Shown here: piece after piece, positions 1-9,800 of the stretch
Layout: every line of letters starts with the position of its first letter
How positions within the stretch are numbered: position 1 is the first letter of the stretch
DNA from: Winogradskya consettensis
GTDB taxonomy: Bacteria; Actinomycetota; Actinomycetes; Mycobacteriales; Micromonosporaceae
Assembly: GCF_018332715.1 (NCBI RefSeq)
Contig: NZ_BOQP01000004.1
Coordinates: 124,001 to 188,000 of the forward strand
DNA length: 64,000 nt
Direction of reading: 5' to 3'
Translations under genes and position numbers: made by a program
The notes under the pieces: model-generated
Databases searched by the model: none
Seen by the model: the letters and a program-made list of their open reading frames with translations, nothing else
Told to the model about the DNA's origin: nothing

Positions 1-339
1 GAATACCGCCGGCTGACCCGGGCCGAACCGGGAATGCACCTGATCAGCGCCCTCCCCCGCCGGCGGATCGGCACCACCCTGCTCCGCCCGGCCACGCTGC
101 ACGCCACGATCACCATCGGGGACGACCGCGAGCTCCAGCAGATCCACCGCCGCGACCGCATCACCCGCGGCAACGACAAGGTCCTCTCCGTCGCCCGCAC
201 CATCCTGCCCAGAACCAGACTCACCGACCTCCAGGTACGCCCGCACGAGCGATTCCGCGAGATCACCGTCCTCGTGGTCAACGGCAGCCTCGAGATCCCC
301 GTGCCCACCGGCTCGGAAAACGAAATTCTCAGGGCGTAG
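1..339 (+). CDS. Unidentified protein, C-terminal part (5' end outside window)
   Basis: The reading frame is open from base 1 and ends at TAG 337-339, so this is the last ~112 codons of a gene that begins upstream; the first in-frame ATG (34) need not be its start. Third codon positions are almost all G/C, which supports real coding. The protein is rich in Arg, Thr and Ile/Val strands and ends ITVLVVNGSLEIPVPTG. I do not recognise the family. The next stretch in the same frame after the stop resembles a MarR C-terminus, but the two segments do not look like one protein. Confidence 0.55.
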   Translation, partial: EYRRLTRAEPGMHLISALPRRRIGTTLLRPATLHATITIGDDRELQQIHRRDRITRGNDKVLSVARTILPRTRLTDLQVRPHERFREITVLVVNGSLEIPVPTGSENEILRA

Positions 340-342
340 CCA

Positions 343-480
343 GGGTTCCAGCACGGCCGGAACGGTCGCCTCACCAGCACCAATGGGCGACTCCTTGCTC
401 CGCTGTCCCCCACCGAGGCGGCCACCTTGCAGGACCTGCTCTGCCGGGTAGCCGTCGCCGCCCACGACCCGCCCGGCTGA
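343..480 (+). pseudogene. MarR-family regulator remnant (C-terminal helix)
   Basis: Read in the frame ending at TGA 478-480, the 46 codons give RLLAPLSPTEAATLQDLL followed by CRVAVAAHDPPG. This matches the usual C-terminal dimerisation helix of MarR regulators (LLAPLSxxExxxLxxLLxRV). No winged-helix domain precedes it: the frame is closed by the TAG at 337-339. It is most simply the tail of a deleted MarR gene. The remaining bases to the kinase start (481-568) show no gene. Confidence 0.5.
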
Positions 481-568
481 AGGCGCACCCCCCAGTGCTC
501 ACGAATGTCGCCGGACGGCCGATCAGGGAGATGGCGTCTGAGTGGAGGAGCCCGATGGAGGTCGAGCA

Positions 569-2680
569 GTGAGCATCCGGTCGGCCCTGATGCGCACGGC
601 TGTGTTCGCCGTCGCCTACACGGTCGCCACGTACGCCGGCCGGCAGACGATCATGGACAGCACCAGCCTCAGCATGGTGTGGCCCGCGGCCGGAGTGGGC
701 GTCGTGTGGTTCTGTGCTCAGCGGCACTCCCCGGTCCGCTGGGCCGACGCCGTCGCGCTCTCGATGATCACGCTGGTCATCAACATGATCACCGGGGCGA
801 GCCCGGCCCTCGCCGCCGCGTTCGTGGTCGCGAACCTCGTCCAGGCCGGGGTCTTCCTCTCGTTGATGAGCCACTGGCGCCCGAACCTGTGGGGCGCCGG
901 CGGCAGTGAGGGCATGCGCAGTCCCCGGGACCTGTGGGCACTGCTGAGCGCCGCCTTCTGCGCGACCGCGGCCGGGGCCGCCATCGGCCCGACCGGCGTG
1001 TGGCTGTCCAGCGGCCACTACTCGTGGCCGGCGACGGCGGTGTGGATGGCCCGCAACACGGCCAGCATGCTGCTGATCGGCGCCGTCGGCCTGTGCTTCG
1101 GCCACGCCCTGGCGGCGTATCTGACCCGCCGTGGGGGCCGCCCCACCGGCTGGTGGCGCGACGCGGGGATCGTGCTGCGGCGTACCTCGCCCCTGCGGCT
1201 GCTCGAATACGCGGCAATGGCGGTGTGTTCCGGTGCCGCCTATTTCGTGGGGTTCGGCTACGAGCACGAGCTGCCGATCGTGTTCACCCTCATCGGCCTG
1301 ACCATCTGGGGCGGCACCCGGCTGTCGACCCCGTTCGTCGTCGTGCACGACATGGCCGTCGGCACCGTCGCCGTCCTGTTCACGCTCCACGGTGACGGCC
1401 CCTTCGCCGAGGTCGCCTCGCTGCCGCTGCGCGCCATGATCGTGCAGCTGTTCGTCGCGATGGTCGCCGTCGTCGGGCTCTCGCTGGCGCTGGGCCGTGA
1501 CGAGCGCCAGGCGCTGATCGCCGAGCTCGCCGCGGACAAGGCCGCCCTGGCCGCGAAGGAGGAGCAGGCGGCGCAGCAGGCGAAACTGATGGGGCTGGTC
1601 ATCGACTCCATGGCCGACGGCCTCGCGGTGATCACCGCCGACGGCAAGGTCACCCTGCGCAATCCCGCGATGGCAAGACTTCTCGGCGGCCGCACCAGCC
1701 CCGGCGACCAGGTCGCGGCCGGCGGTTACTACGGCCTGTTCAATCTCGACGGTACGCCCATAGCTGCCGACGAGACCGCCTACGCCCGCGCCATGGCCGG
1801 CGAGCGCGTCACCGGCCAGGACATCCTCATCCGCAACCCGGACGTCCCCGACGGGCGCATCCTCAGCGTCAGCGCCGGGCGTCTGCACCACCGCGGCGAG
1901 AACAGCGTCGTGCTGCTGTTCCACGACGTCACCGCCGAACGCCGCCACCGCGACGAGCTGATCGGTTTCGCCGGAGTCGTGGCCCATGACCTGCTCAACC
2001 CGCTGGCCGCGGTCGAGGGCTGGACCGAGGCCGCCACCGAGGTGCTGACCGGGACAGCGGCCACCCCCGCGACGACCGAGGCGCTCGGCAGTCTGACGCG
2101 GGTCACCCGCTCGGCGGCGCGCATGCGGGGCCTGATCAACGACCTGCTCGCGTACACCACTGCTCGTGATGCCACCCTGGCCCCCGGTGAGATCGACCTC
2201 GACGCCCTGGTCCAGGACATCTGCACCAGCCGCACCGACAGCGCCCAGGCCGCCGGATCACCCAGCCCGGTCTTCACGGTCGGGCACCTGGGCGCCGCTC
2301 ACGCCGACGCCGTCCTGGTGCGGCAGCTGTTCGACAACCTCATCAGCAACGCCGTCAAGTACACCGCCCCCGGCGTGACCCCGCACCTGAGCATCGCCAC
2401 CACCTCCGATGCCGGTGGCATGCTCACCATCTCGATCACCGACAACGGCATCGGCATCCCCGCGGGTCAGCACGACGCCATCTTCGACAACTTCCACCGC
2501 GCCCACCGCGCCGCCGGCTACGCGGGAACCGGCCTGGGCCTGGGCATCTGCCAGCGCATCGTGCACCGCCACGGCGGCACCATCCGCGCCACCGACAACC
2601 CCACCGGCGGCTCCCGCTTCACCTTCACCCTGCCCAGTGCCACCGCGGACGCGCCACTGAAGCAGCACGTCCGTGCGTGA
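569..2680 (+). CDS. MASE1-PAS sensor histidine kinase
   Basis: Membrane sensor kinase of about 703 residues. Residues 1-305 are strongly hydrophobic with several transmembrane segments and resemble MASE1 (TSLSMVWPAAGVGVVWF near the N-terminus). A short charged linker leads to a PAS domain (about 340-455), then HisKA with the phospho-acceptor His about residue 473 in VVAHDLLNPLAA, and an HATPase domain with N-box DNLISNAVKY (Asn about 594), TDNGIGIP and GTGLGLGICQRIV. The GTG at 569 is preferred over the upstream GTG at 542 because GGAGG (556-560) lies 8 nt before it. No response regulator gene is adjacent, so it looks like an orphan kinase. The signal is unknown. Confidence 0.88.
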   Translation: MSIRSALMRTAVFAVAYTVATYAGRQTIMDSTSLSMVWPAAGVGVVWFCAQRHSPVRWADAVALSMITLVINMITGASPALAAAFVVANLVQAGVFLSLMSHWRPNLWGAGGSEGMRSPRDLWALLSAAFCATAAGAAIGPTGVWLSSGHYSWPATAVWMARNTASMLLIGAVGLCFGHALAAYLTRRGGRPTGWWRDAGIVLRRTSPLRLLEYAAMAVCSGAAYFVGFGYEHELPIVFTLIGLTIWGGTRLSTPFVVVHDMAVGTVAVLFTLHGDGPFAEVASLPLRAMIVQLFVAMVAVVGLSLALGRDERQALIAELAADKAALAAKEEQAAQQAKLMGLVIDSMADGLAVITADGKVTLRNPAMARLLGGRTSPGDQVAAGGYYGLFNLDGTPIAADETAYARAMAGERVTGQDILIRNPDVPDGRILSVSAGRLHHRGENSVVLLFHDVTAERRHRDELIGFAGVVAHDLLNPLAAVEGWTEAATEVLTGTAATPATTEALGSLTRVTRSAARMRGLINDLLAYTTARDATLAPGEIDLDALVQDICTSRTDSAQAAGSPSPVFTVGHLGAAHADAVLVRQLFDNLISNAVKYTAPGVTPHLSIATTSDAGGMLTISITDNGIGIPAGQHDAIFDNFHRAHRAAGYAGTGLGLGICQRIVHRHGGTIRATDNPTGGSRFTFTLPSATADAPLKQHVRA

Positions 2681-2699
2681 GAACCTAAGCTCTTCAGGT

Positions 2700-3488
2700 A
2701 TGACAACCCTTGCCGGCCGCACCATCGCGGCCCTGCGCAGTGAGCACGACAACCTCGCGGGCATCGTGTCCTCGCTCACCGCCGAGCAGCTCACCGGCCC
2801 GTCCGGCGCGTCCGAGTGGACCGTCGCCGATGTTCTGTCGCACCTGGGCAGCGGCGCCGAGATCACGCTCGCCGGCCTGCGCGCCGCGCTGGGCGAGGCC
2901 GAGAAGCCCGGTGCCGACTTCAACCAGGGTGTGTGGGACCGGTGGAACGCACTGAGCCCGCAGGACCAGGCCGCCGGTTGGGCCACGTCCGACGCCGCGC
3001 TGGTCACCGCCCTCGAGGCTATTCCCGAGGAGCGCCACGACGAGCTCAAGGTCGACATGGGCTTCCTGCCCGAGCCGATCCCGCTCGCGTCGTTCGCCGC
3101 GATGCGGCTGAGTGAGGTCGCTCAGCACAGCTGGGACGTACGCGTCGGTGCCGACCCGGAAGCGGCGCTCGAGGAGCTTTCGGCGCAACTGCTCGCCGAG
3201 CACCTCAGCGGGGGCATCGCGTTCATGCTCGGCTTCATCGGCAAGCCCGGCGTGGCCCGTGAGGACACCGTGCTGGAGATCAACAAGACGCCGTACCGCG
3301 TGGTGATCGCCGACCAGGTGCGCCTGACCACCGAGGCCCTGCCCGGGACCGCGACGTTCGACGGGCCGCTGGAATCCGTGGTGCGACTCGCCTACGGCCG
3401 GCTGGCCCCGCGGTACACCCCGGCCGGCGTCGAGGTCACCGGCACGATCACGCTCGACGAGCTGCGGACCGTCTTCCCGGGCTTCTGA
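2700..3488 (+). CDS. Mycothiol-dependent maleylpyruvate isomerase-fold (DinB-like) protein
   Basis: About 262 residues. The N-terminal half has the MDMPI/DinB four-helix pattern: SEWTVADVLSHLGSGAE (first metal His) and LSEVAQHSWDVRVG (Glu and second His), the usual metal triad of this family. A smaller C-terminal domain follows. Known members use mycothiol or a divalent metal for transferase or isomerase chemistry; the substrate here cannot be told. The ATG at 2700 is chosen because the in-frame GTG at 2673 would overlap the kinase gene. It follows the kinase by 19 bp and may be co-transcribed. It converges on the UspA gene, 22 bp away. Confidence 0.85.
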   Translation: MTTLAGRTIAALRSEHDNLAGIVSSLTAEQLTGPSGASEWTVADVLSHLGSGAEITLAGLRAALGEAEKPGADFNQGVWDRWNALSPQDQAAGWATSDAALVTALEAIPEERHDELKVDMGFLPEPIPLASFAAMRLSEVAQHSWDVRVGADPEAALEELSAQLLAEHLSGGIAFMLGFIGKPGVAREDTVLEINKTPYRVVIADQVRLTTEALPGTATFDGPLESVVRLAYGRLAPRYTPAGVEVTGTITLDELRTVFPGF

Positions 3489-3510
3489 GGCCGGTGGATT
3501 CGAAGGCCGG

Positions 3511-3990
3511 TCAGGGCACTACCGTCACCGGCCAGCGTCCGCATCGGACCAGGCGCCGGGGCACGGATCCGGTGAGACGGTGGGCCAGGCTCTCCGACCG
3601 GCCGACGATGACGGCGCCCGCCTGGACCTCGTGGGCGACCTCGGACAGCACGGCTGACGGCTGTCCGGATCGGATGATCAGCTGGGCGTCGATGCCGTCG
3701 AGCGCCTGACGGAAGGCGTCCAGCAGTTCGGCCTCGATCCGGTCCTCGACGTCGATCACCGCGACGATGCCGGCGCCACCACCGTCGACGGCGGAGAGCA
3801 GCCCGCTGGGCTGGCTGCGCACATAGACCAGGACGAGGGGCGCCTGCTGGCGGCGGGCGAGGCCCACGGCATACGCGGCGGCCCGCAAGGAGGCGTCCGA
3901 GCCGTCGACGCCGACCACGATCGCCGCGGGACGCCCCGCCAGGATCGCGGCGCGGGGTTGATATTCCTCCGCCGGATACGGCTCGCCCAT
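3511..3990 (-). CDS. Universal stress protein (UspA family)
   Basis: Single-domain Usp of 159 residues. It opens with AAIVVGVDGSDASLRAA (beta1 and nucleotide-facing DGS) and ends with VIVGRSESLAHRLTGSVPRR and WPVTVVP. The canonical GxxGx9GS/T ATP signature is only partly kept: the final GS is present, the first GxxG is not, so ATP binding is uncertain. The ATG at 3990 is used because GGAGG lies 7 nt upstream; the longer frame to 4047 runs through a tandem repeat. It is divergent from the TetR gene at 4151, and the shared 160-bp spacer holds a palindrome that could regulate both. Confidence 0.85.
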   Translation of the reverse strand: MGEPYPAEEYQPRAAILAGRPAAIVVGVDGSDASLRAAAYAVGLARRQQAPLVLVYVRSQPSGLLSAVDGGGAGIVAVIDVEDRIEAELLDAFRQALDGIDAQLIIRSGQPSAVLSEVAHEVQAGAVIVGRSESLAHRLTGSVPRRLVRCGRWPVTVVP

Positions 3991-4010
3991 CGGCCCGCCT
4001 CCCGCATCTC

Positions 4011-4038
4011 CGACAGCGTGCTCTCGACAGCGTGCTCT
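4011..4038. repeat. Two perfect tandem copies of a 14-bp unit
   Basis: CGACAGCGTGCTCT occurs at 4011-4024 and 4025-4038, and a third partial copy (CGACAGCA) follows. The repeat lies between the Usp start and the TetR operator, so a copy-number change would alter promoter spacing of the Usp gene. Confidence 0.85.
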
Positions 4039-4057
4039 CGACAGCACATCCCATAGC

Positions 4058-4074
4058 TGAACGGTCGGCGTTCA
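4058..4074. promoter_or_regulatory. Probable TetR operator between Usp and TetR genes
   Basis: TGAACG-gtcgg-CGTTCA is a perfect 6-bp inverted repeat with a 5-nt centre. It is 68 bp before the UspA start and 77 bp before the TetR start, as expected for an autoregulatory operator in a divergent promoter region. The assignment to the adjacent TetR protein is inference. Confidence 0.55.
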
Positions 4075-4150
4075 GTTATCGTGAGCGTATCCTGACCGAA
4101 ACGTCCCGGCAATGGGGAAGCCTGTTGAAGCACCACCTGACAGGAGAGCG

Positions 4151-4759
4151 ATGCCAGCGAGCGAGGGACCCGGGCGCCGCCGCGACCCGGAGGTGGACCG
4201 CCGCATCGCCCAGGCAGCCCTGGAGGTCTTCGCCGACACGGGCTGGGCCGGCTTCGCGATGGAAACGGTCGCCCGCCGCGCCGGGGTCGGCAAGGCCTCG
4301 CTCTACCTGCGCTGGAGCAGCAAGGAAACCCTGCTGACCGACGCGGTGACCCTGCGCCTGGCCCGGGTCTTCGACGCCGACACCGGCACCCTGCACGGCG
4401 ACCTGGTGAAACTGGCCGGCCAGGTCCTCGACATCTACACCGGCAGCACCGGCCGGGCCGCCTCCCGCCTGACCCTCGAGGCCGCCGCCATCCCGGGCGT
4501 GGCAGCACACTACGACGCCATGCGCGCATCCCAGCGCCATGCCGCCCGCGCGATAGTCCGCCGCGGCATCGACCGCGGCGAGGTCGCCGCGAACGTCTCG
4601 GTCACGCTCCTGCTGGAGACCCTCGTCGGCGGCGCCATGATGCACGCCCTGACCGCCCCACCGGCCCAGCACGCCGCCCTGGCCGCCGACACGACCGGCT
4701 ACGCCGTCCGCCTGGTCGACTTCCTCCTCGACGCGGTCACGACCCAGACCGCCCACTGA
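4151..4759 (+). CDS. TetR/AcrR family transcriptional regulator
   Basis: About 202 residues. The N-terminal HTH reads VFADTGWAGFAMETVARRAG then VGKASLYLRWSSKETLL, typical of TetR repressors. The C-terminal helical domain (about 80-200) would bind the ligand and form the dimer; it gives no hint of the ligand. The ATG at 4151 has GGAG 6-9 nt upstream, which favours it over the ATG at 4112. It is divergent from UspA and sits next to a 17-bp palindrome that is a good autoregulatory site. Confidence 0.88.
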   Translation: MPASEGPGRRRDPEVDRRIAQAALEVFADTGWAGFAMETVARRAGVGKASLYLRWSSKETLLTDAVTLRLARVFDADTGTLHGDLVKLAGQVLDIYTGSTGRAASRLTLEAAAIPGVAAHYDAMRASQRHAARAIVRRGIDRGEVAANVSVTLLLETLVGGAMMHALTAPPAQHAALAADTTGYAVRLVDFLLDAVTTQTAH

Positions 4760-4818
4760 GCCGGCACGACCGCTGACTGGGCCCGCATGACCGCTGTCCG
4801 GGCCCGCGTGACCGCTGC

Positions 4819-6783
4819 CTACCGCGCCCCAGGAGCGGGTGAGGATGATCCCACCCGCCGGCCGGCGAGCCACCGCTGCAGCTCAGGAGGGGGTAGCGGC
4901 CTGGTCAGGAGGTAGCCCTGGGCGATGTCGCAACCGGCCTCGCCCAGGAAGCCGAGGATCTCCGTCGTCTCGACCCCCTCGGCCACGACCCGCAGCCCGA
5001 GGTTGTGGCCCAGGTCCACGCACGTTCGCACGATCGCGCGATGGCTCGGGTTCGTGACCAGATCCATCACGAAGCTCTTGTCGATCTTCAACTCGTCCAG
5101 CGGCAGCGACGGCAGATAGCCGAGCGACGTCTGGCCGACCCCGAAGTCGTCGATGCTGATGCGTACGCCCGCAGCGGTCAACCGGCCCAGCACCGCGACC
5201 ACCGTTTCCGGCTCGGCCAGCAGTGCCGTCTCCGTGATCTCCAGTACCAGCCGGTCCGCGGGCATTCCGGTGCGGTCCAGCGTCTCGAGCACCATCGCGG
5301 CGAAGCCCAGGTGGGCCAGGTTGCGAGCCGAGATGTTGACCGCCACGGTGAGCGCGCCGTCCCACCCGCCGACCTCGGTCAGTGCCGCGTCCAGCACCCA
5401 GCGGGTGAGCAGTTCGATCAGCCCGGTCCGCTCGGCCACCGGGATGAACAGGTCTGGCGGGACCATGCCGCGCTCCGGGTGCTGCCAGCGGACGAGTGCC
5501 TCGACCGCGCAGACCTCACCGGTGCTGATGACCGTCTTCGGCTGGTAGTGCAGGACGAGCTGGCCGGTCTCGATGGCATCCCGCAGCTGCACCACGAGCG
5601 CGAGCTGCCCGGCGTCGTAGTGGTCGCGCACACCGTCGTAGCGGGCCCGCCCGACCCGGCTGTCCTTCGCCCGGTACATCGCCATGTCCGCGCGGCGCAT
5701 CACCGTGTCGGCGTCGTCGCCGTCGGCGGGTGCCAGCACGTACCCGAAGCTCGCCTCGACCGACAACGGGATCTCCCCCACGACGATGTCGGCCCCGATG
5801 CTCCCGCGCAGCCGATCGAGCAGCGCGACCACGTCGTCCTCCCCCGCCGACGGCAGCACCAGCGCGAACTCGTCCCCGCCGAGCCGGGCGACGACGTCAC
5901 CGGAGCGGGCGTTCTCGGTCAGCCGGGCACTCAGGCTCCGCAGCAGCAGGTCGCCGTGATCGTGCCCGAGGGTGTCGTTGACCTCCTTGAACCGGTCGAG
6001 ATCCAGCAGCACCACCGCAGTGCCGGTCCCGCCCGCACGCCCCTCGGCCAGCGCGGCCTGCACGCGGCGGTGGAACTGGGCCCGGTTCGGCAGCCCGGTC
6101 AGCACGTCGTGATCGGCCAGGTAGGCGTTGCGAGCGGCCTCCCGGCGCAACCGGCGCATGGTGGAGGCCGAGATGCCCGCCAGCGCCACCCACAGCAGGA
6201 CCAGACCCACCCCGAGCAGCCCGTACACCGTACGCAGACCAGCGCTCACGGCCGCATCGATCGGCTCGTACGGCAGGTAGATCTCCAGCACCCCCACCTG
6301 ACGCTCCCGCACCATGAGCGGCAGGTACACCTCCACCACCCGCTGCCCGACCGCCTCCTGGTCGTTGCTGTCGGTGTTCAGCCTGGTCAGCTCAGCGCGA
6401 TCGGTCCCCGACGCGGCGGCCTCGCGCGCCTCGTCGTCCGGCGCCTGGCCGAGCCCGCTCCCGTCCGGCGAGAACACCATCCGCCCGGCGGAGTCCAGGA
6501 TCCGGAGCCGCACCACGGACCCGCCACCGACCGCGCTGACGGCGATCCTGGTCAGCCCGTCCCGCTCCCCGGCGGACAGCCCGGAAGCGAGGTCCTCCCC
6601 GTCGAGCAGCGGCTCGATCGCGGTCCGGGCGACGACGGCGGCCTGCGCGCGGCCCTCCGACAGCCCCCGGTCACGAGCCTCGCGGGCCAGCGCGGCCGAC
6701 AGCACCCCGGCCAGCACGACGATCGGCACCAGGCTCGCCGCGGCGTACGCCACGAACAACCGCTGAGCGGACCGCAGCCTCAT
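4819..6783 (-). CDS. Membrane diguanylate cyclase/phosphodiesterase (GGDEF-EAL)
   Basis: About 654 residues. Transmembrane helices near residues 7-30 and about 190-215 flank an extracytoplasmic sensor region. A GGDEF domain follows with an intact GGDEF motif (about 302-306, in RLGGDEFALVLP), then an EAL domain with EALVRW (about 428), NISARNL, DDFGVGQTSL and ELKIDKSF, all typical of active phosphodiesterases. Both c-di-GMP synthesis and hydrolysis are possible; many such hybrids use only one. The ATG at 6783 starts right before the hydrophobic helix. The gene is divergent from a second GGDEF-EAL gene. Confidence 0.9.
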   Translation of the reverse strand: MRLRSAQRLFVAYAAASLVPIVVLAGVLSAALAREARDRGLSEGRAQAAVVARTAIEPLLDGEDLASGLSAGERDGLTRIAVSAVGGGSVVRLRILDSAGRMVFSPDGSGLGQAPDDEAREAAASGTDRAELTRLNTDSNDQEAVGQRVVEVYLPLMVRERQVGVLEIYLPYEPIDAAVSAGLRTVYGLLGVGLVLLWVALAGISASTMRRLRREAARNAYLADHDVLTGLPNRAQFHRRVQAALAEGRAGGTGTAVVLLDLDRFKEVNDTLGHDHGDLLLRSLSARLTENARSGDVVARLGGDEFALVLPSAGEDDVVALLDRLRGSIGADIVVGEIPLSVEASFGYVLAPADGDDADTVMRRADMAMYRAKDSRVGRARYDGVRDHYDAGQLALVVQLRDAIETGQLVLHYQPKTVISTGEVCAVEALVRWQHPERGMVPPDLFIPVAERTGLIELLTRWVLDAALTEVGGWDGALTVAVNISARNLAHLGFAAMVLETLDRTGMPADRLVLEITETALLAEPETVVAVLGRLTAAGVRISIDDFGVGQTSLGYLPSLPLDELKIDKSFVMDLVTNPSHRAIVRTCVDLGHNLGLRVVAEGVETTEILGFLGEAGCDIAQGYLLTRPLPPPELQRWLAGRRVGSSSPAPGAR

Positions 6784-6811
6784 GCCTGCCTGATCGGCAG
6801 GGGCGCTGCAC

Positions 6812-6857
6812 CGCATGAGCGTTCACCGGACGGCTCGTTCCCCCGAACACTCATGCG
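6812..6857. promoter_or_regulatory. Inverted repeat in the shared promoter of two GGDEF-EAL genes
   Basis: CGCATGAGCGTTC (6812-6824) is matched by GAACACTCATGCG (6845-6857) with one mismatch in 13. The arm centres are 33 bp apart, about three helical turns. The repeat fills most of the 101-bp spacer between the divergent starts at 6783 and 6885. It is a candidate site for a dimeric regulator acting on both genes; a DNA hairpin without regulatory role is the alternative. Confidence 0.5.
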
Positions 6858-6884
6858 TGCGGCGGGCATACCGATAGGAGGGGC

Positions 6885-9800
6885 ATGACGGCCGCCCGGT
6901 TGCAGCTGCGCTTCGGTGCTTGGATCGTCGCGCTGACGGCTGTCTTCTACCTCTTCCCCGCGATCAGCATGTATTCGTGGGCCGCGATCGGGCTGTCGGC
7001 CGCCGGCGCGGTCCTGGTCGGGGTGCGCCGGCACCGGCCGGCGAACCCGGCGCCGTGGTACCTGCTGGCGGCGGTGCTCGTCAGTTTCACGGCGGGCGAC
7101 ACGACGTACAACATTCTCACCGACTTCCTCGGCCGGACCGATCCGTTCCCGTCGCTGGGCGACGTGTTCTACCTGCTGGTCTATCCGATGCTGGCGATCG
7201 CGCTGGCGGCGTTCATCCGCTACAGCGGCCGCTCCGACGATCGAGGGGCGCTGCTCGACGCGCTGGTGCCGACCGCGGGCCTGGGACTGCTCTCCTGGAT
7301 CCTGCTCATCTCCCCCTACGTACGCGACGACGCGCTGGGCCTGCTCGAAAAGCTGACGTCCATCGCGTACCCGCTGGGTGATGTCCTGGCTCTTGCCATG
7401 GTGGCGCGGCTGCTCACGGCCGGGGGACGGCGTCCGGCCCCGGTGCGGATCCTCGCCGCCGGGGTGGCCTGCCTGCTGCTCACCGACGTGGTCTACGGGC
7501 TGCGGCAGCTGGACGGCTCGTGGGTGGTCGGCGGCCCGGTCGACCTCGGCTGGGTCGCGTTCTACGCCGCCATCGCGCTGGCCGCACTGCACCCGTCGAT
7601 GGCGCAGCTGACCGAGCCGGACGAGACCGCCGTCTACGAGACCCCGGGCGGGCGCCGGATCGTGGCCATGTCGGTCGCGGTGCTGATCGCGCCGGTGGCA
7701 CTGCTGATCGAGTTCGCCCGTGGCGCCGTCACCGACGCCCCGATGATCGCGGTCGCGTCGGCGACGATGTTCCTGCTGGTCATGGCCCGGGTCGCGGGCC
7801 TGTTGCGGCATCAGCGGGACACCGCGGCACGGGAGCGGACGCTGCGGATCGCCGGCGCCGAGCTGGTCGCGGTCGGCAGCGAGGCCGAGGTGCTGACCGC
7901 GGTGCGGACCGCGATGGCGCACATGGCTCCGCGGGTGGAGCCGTACCGGTTGCACTTCTACGGCACGCCGGCCGCCCAGGACACGCCGATCGGCTTCATC
8001 GGCACCGGCCGCGTCGCCGTGGCCGAGCTGCCCGCGGACGTCGCCGTGATGATGACCGGCTTCCCGACGGCGCTGTACGCGGAGGCGATCGCCGGGTCCC
8101 CGGACGGGACCCTGCGGCACAACAGGGCGGTCTTCGCCGCGTCCGAGCAGGTGCTGCAGACCCTGTCAGCGCCGTTCGCCGCGCTGATGGCCCAGGGCAC
8201 GATGGCGATCGAGCGGATCGTGCTGACCCAGCAGGTCCATCGGCGCGGCAACGAGGACTACTTCCGGGCCCTGATCCAGAACGCGTCCGACGTGATCCTG
8301 ATCGTCGACGCCGAGGACGCGATCCGGTACGCGAGCCCGTCGGCGCTGGCGGTCTTCGGGCGCGACGATCTCGCCGGGACCACCGTCTACGAGCTGATCA
8401 CGAGCATCGACCACGCCGGCCTGCGCCACTTCCTCGGCGAGGTGCGCGCGGGCCGCGGGAGGGACGCCGTCGACCTCTCGGCGATCTCCGCGGCCGGCAC
8501 GCTGCTGCAGGTCGAATGCGTCTGCCGGGACCTGCGCGACGAGCCCGCCGTGTCGGCCCTGGTGATGACCATCCGCGACGTCACCGAGCGCCGCCAGTTG
8601 CAGGACGACATCGCACACCAGGCCTTCCACGACACGCTGACCGGGCTCGCCAACCGGGCGCTGCTGCAGAACCGGCTGGCCCAGATGACGCCCTTCACCG
8701 CGGCCACCCACGGCTCGGTCAGCGTGCTGTTCATCGACCTCGACGACTTCAAGGAGATCAACGACACCCTCGGCCACGAGATCGGCGATCAGGTCCTCAT
8801 CACCGTCGGGCACCGGATCGCCGGGGTCGCCGGCGCGCTCAACCTCGCGGCCCGCACCGGCGGTGACGAGTTCGCCGTCCTGATCGAGCACGACGGCGGT
8901 ATCGCCGAGGCCGGGCGGATCGCCAGCCGCATCATCGCGGCGCTGGGCGCGCCGATCGAGGTCAGCGATGGCGCCGGGGGCGTACACCTCGTCAGTGGCG
9001 CCGCCAGCGTCGGTGTCGCCACCGCCGCCACCCACGGCGACGTCTCCGACCTGCTGCGCCATGCCGACGTGGCCATGTACGCCGCGAAGGCCGAGGGCAA
9101 GAACAACTGGCAGCCCTATCGCGACGAGCTCCACGACGCGGCCGTCCGCCGGCTGGAACTGCGCTCCGCGCTCACCGAGGCGGTCCCGGGCGGGCAGATG
9201 CGGCTGCGATACCAGCCCATCGTCGACCTGAGCAGCGGCGACACCGTCGGCGTGGAGGCGCTCGTCCGCTGGCAGCATCCCGTGCTCGGCCTGCTGGGCC
9301 CGCAGGAGTTCATCGAGCTCTGCGAACAGAACGGGGCGATCGTCGCCGTCGGCGGCTGGGTGCTGCGCGAAGCCCTGCGGACCTTCGCGTCCTGGTCCGC
9401 GGCGTCCCCGGACAGCCCGCTGCGGTACGTCAGCGTCAACGTCTCCGCCCGCCAGTTCCGCACCCCCGGCTTCGTCGACCAGGTCCGCGCCGTCCTCGCC
9501 GAGACCGGCACCCCGCCCGGCGCCCTGCTGCTGGAGATCACCGAGAGCCTGGTCCTGCACGACGCCGAACAGGTCTGGCGTGACCTGCGCGAGCTACGCG
9601 CGTGGGGGGTCCGGATCGCGATCGACGACTTCGGCACCGGCTACTCCTCGCTGAGCTACCTCAGCCAGATGCCCGTCGACGTCCTCAAGATCGACAAGTC
9701 CTTCATCGACGACATCCTGCACTCCCGCCAGCAACTCGCCCTGGTCGAGACCATCATCAGCCTCGCCGCGATCCTCGACCTGAAGGTCGTCGCCGAAGGC

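Noticed and set aside
542..568. Upstream GTG start of the histidine kinase
   Set aside because: The good ribosome-binding site GGAGG lies inside this extension and fits GTG 569.
371..1987. 538-codon open frame on the minus strand over the histidine kinase
   Set aside because: It is an antisense shadow of a high-GC gene: composition is Gly/Asp/His/Arg-rich, no domain is recognisable, and the plus-strand kinase explains the DNA.
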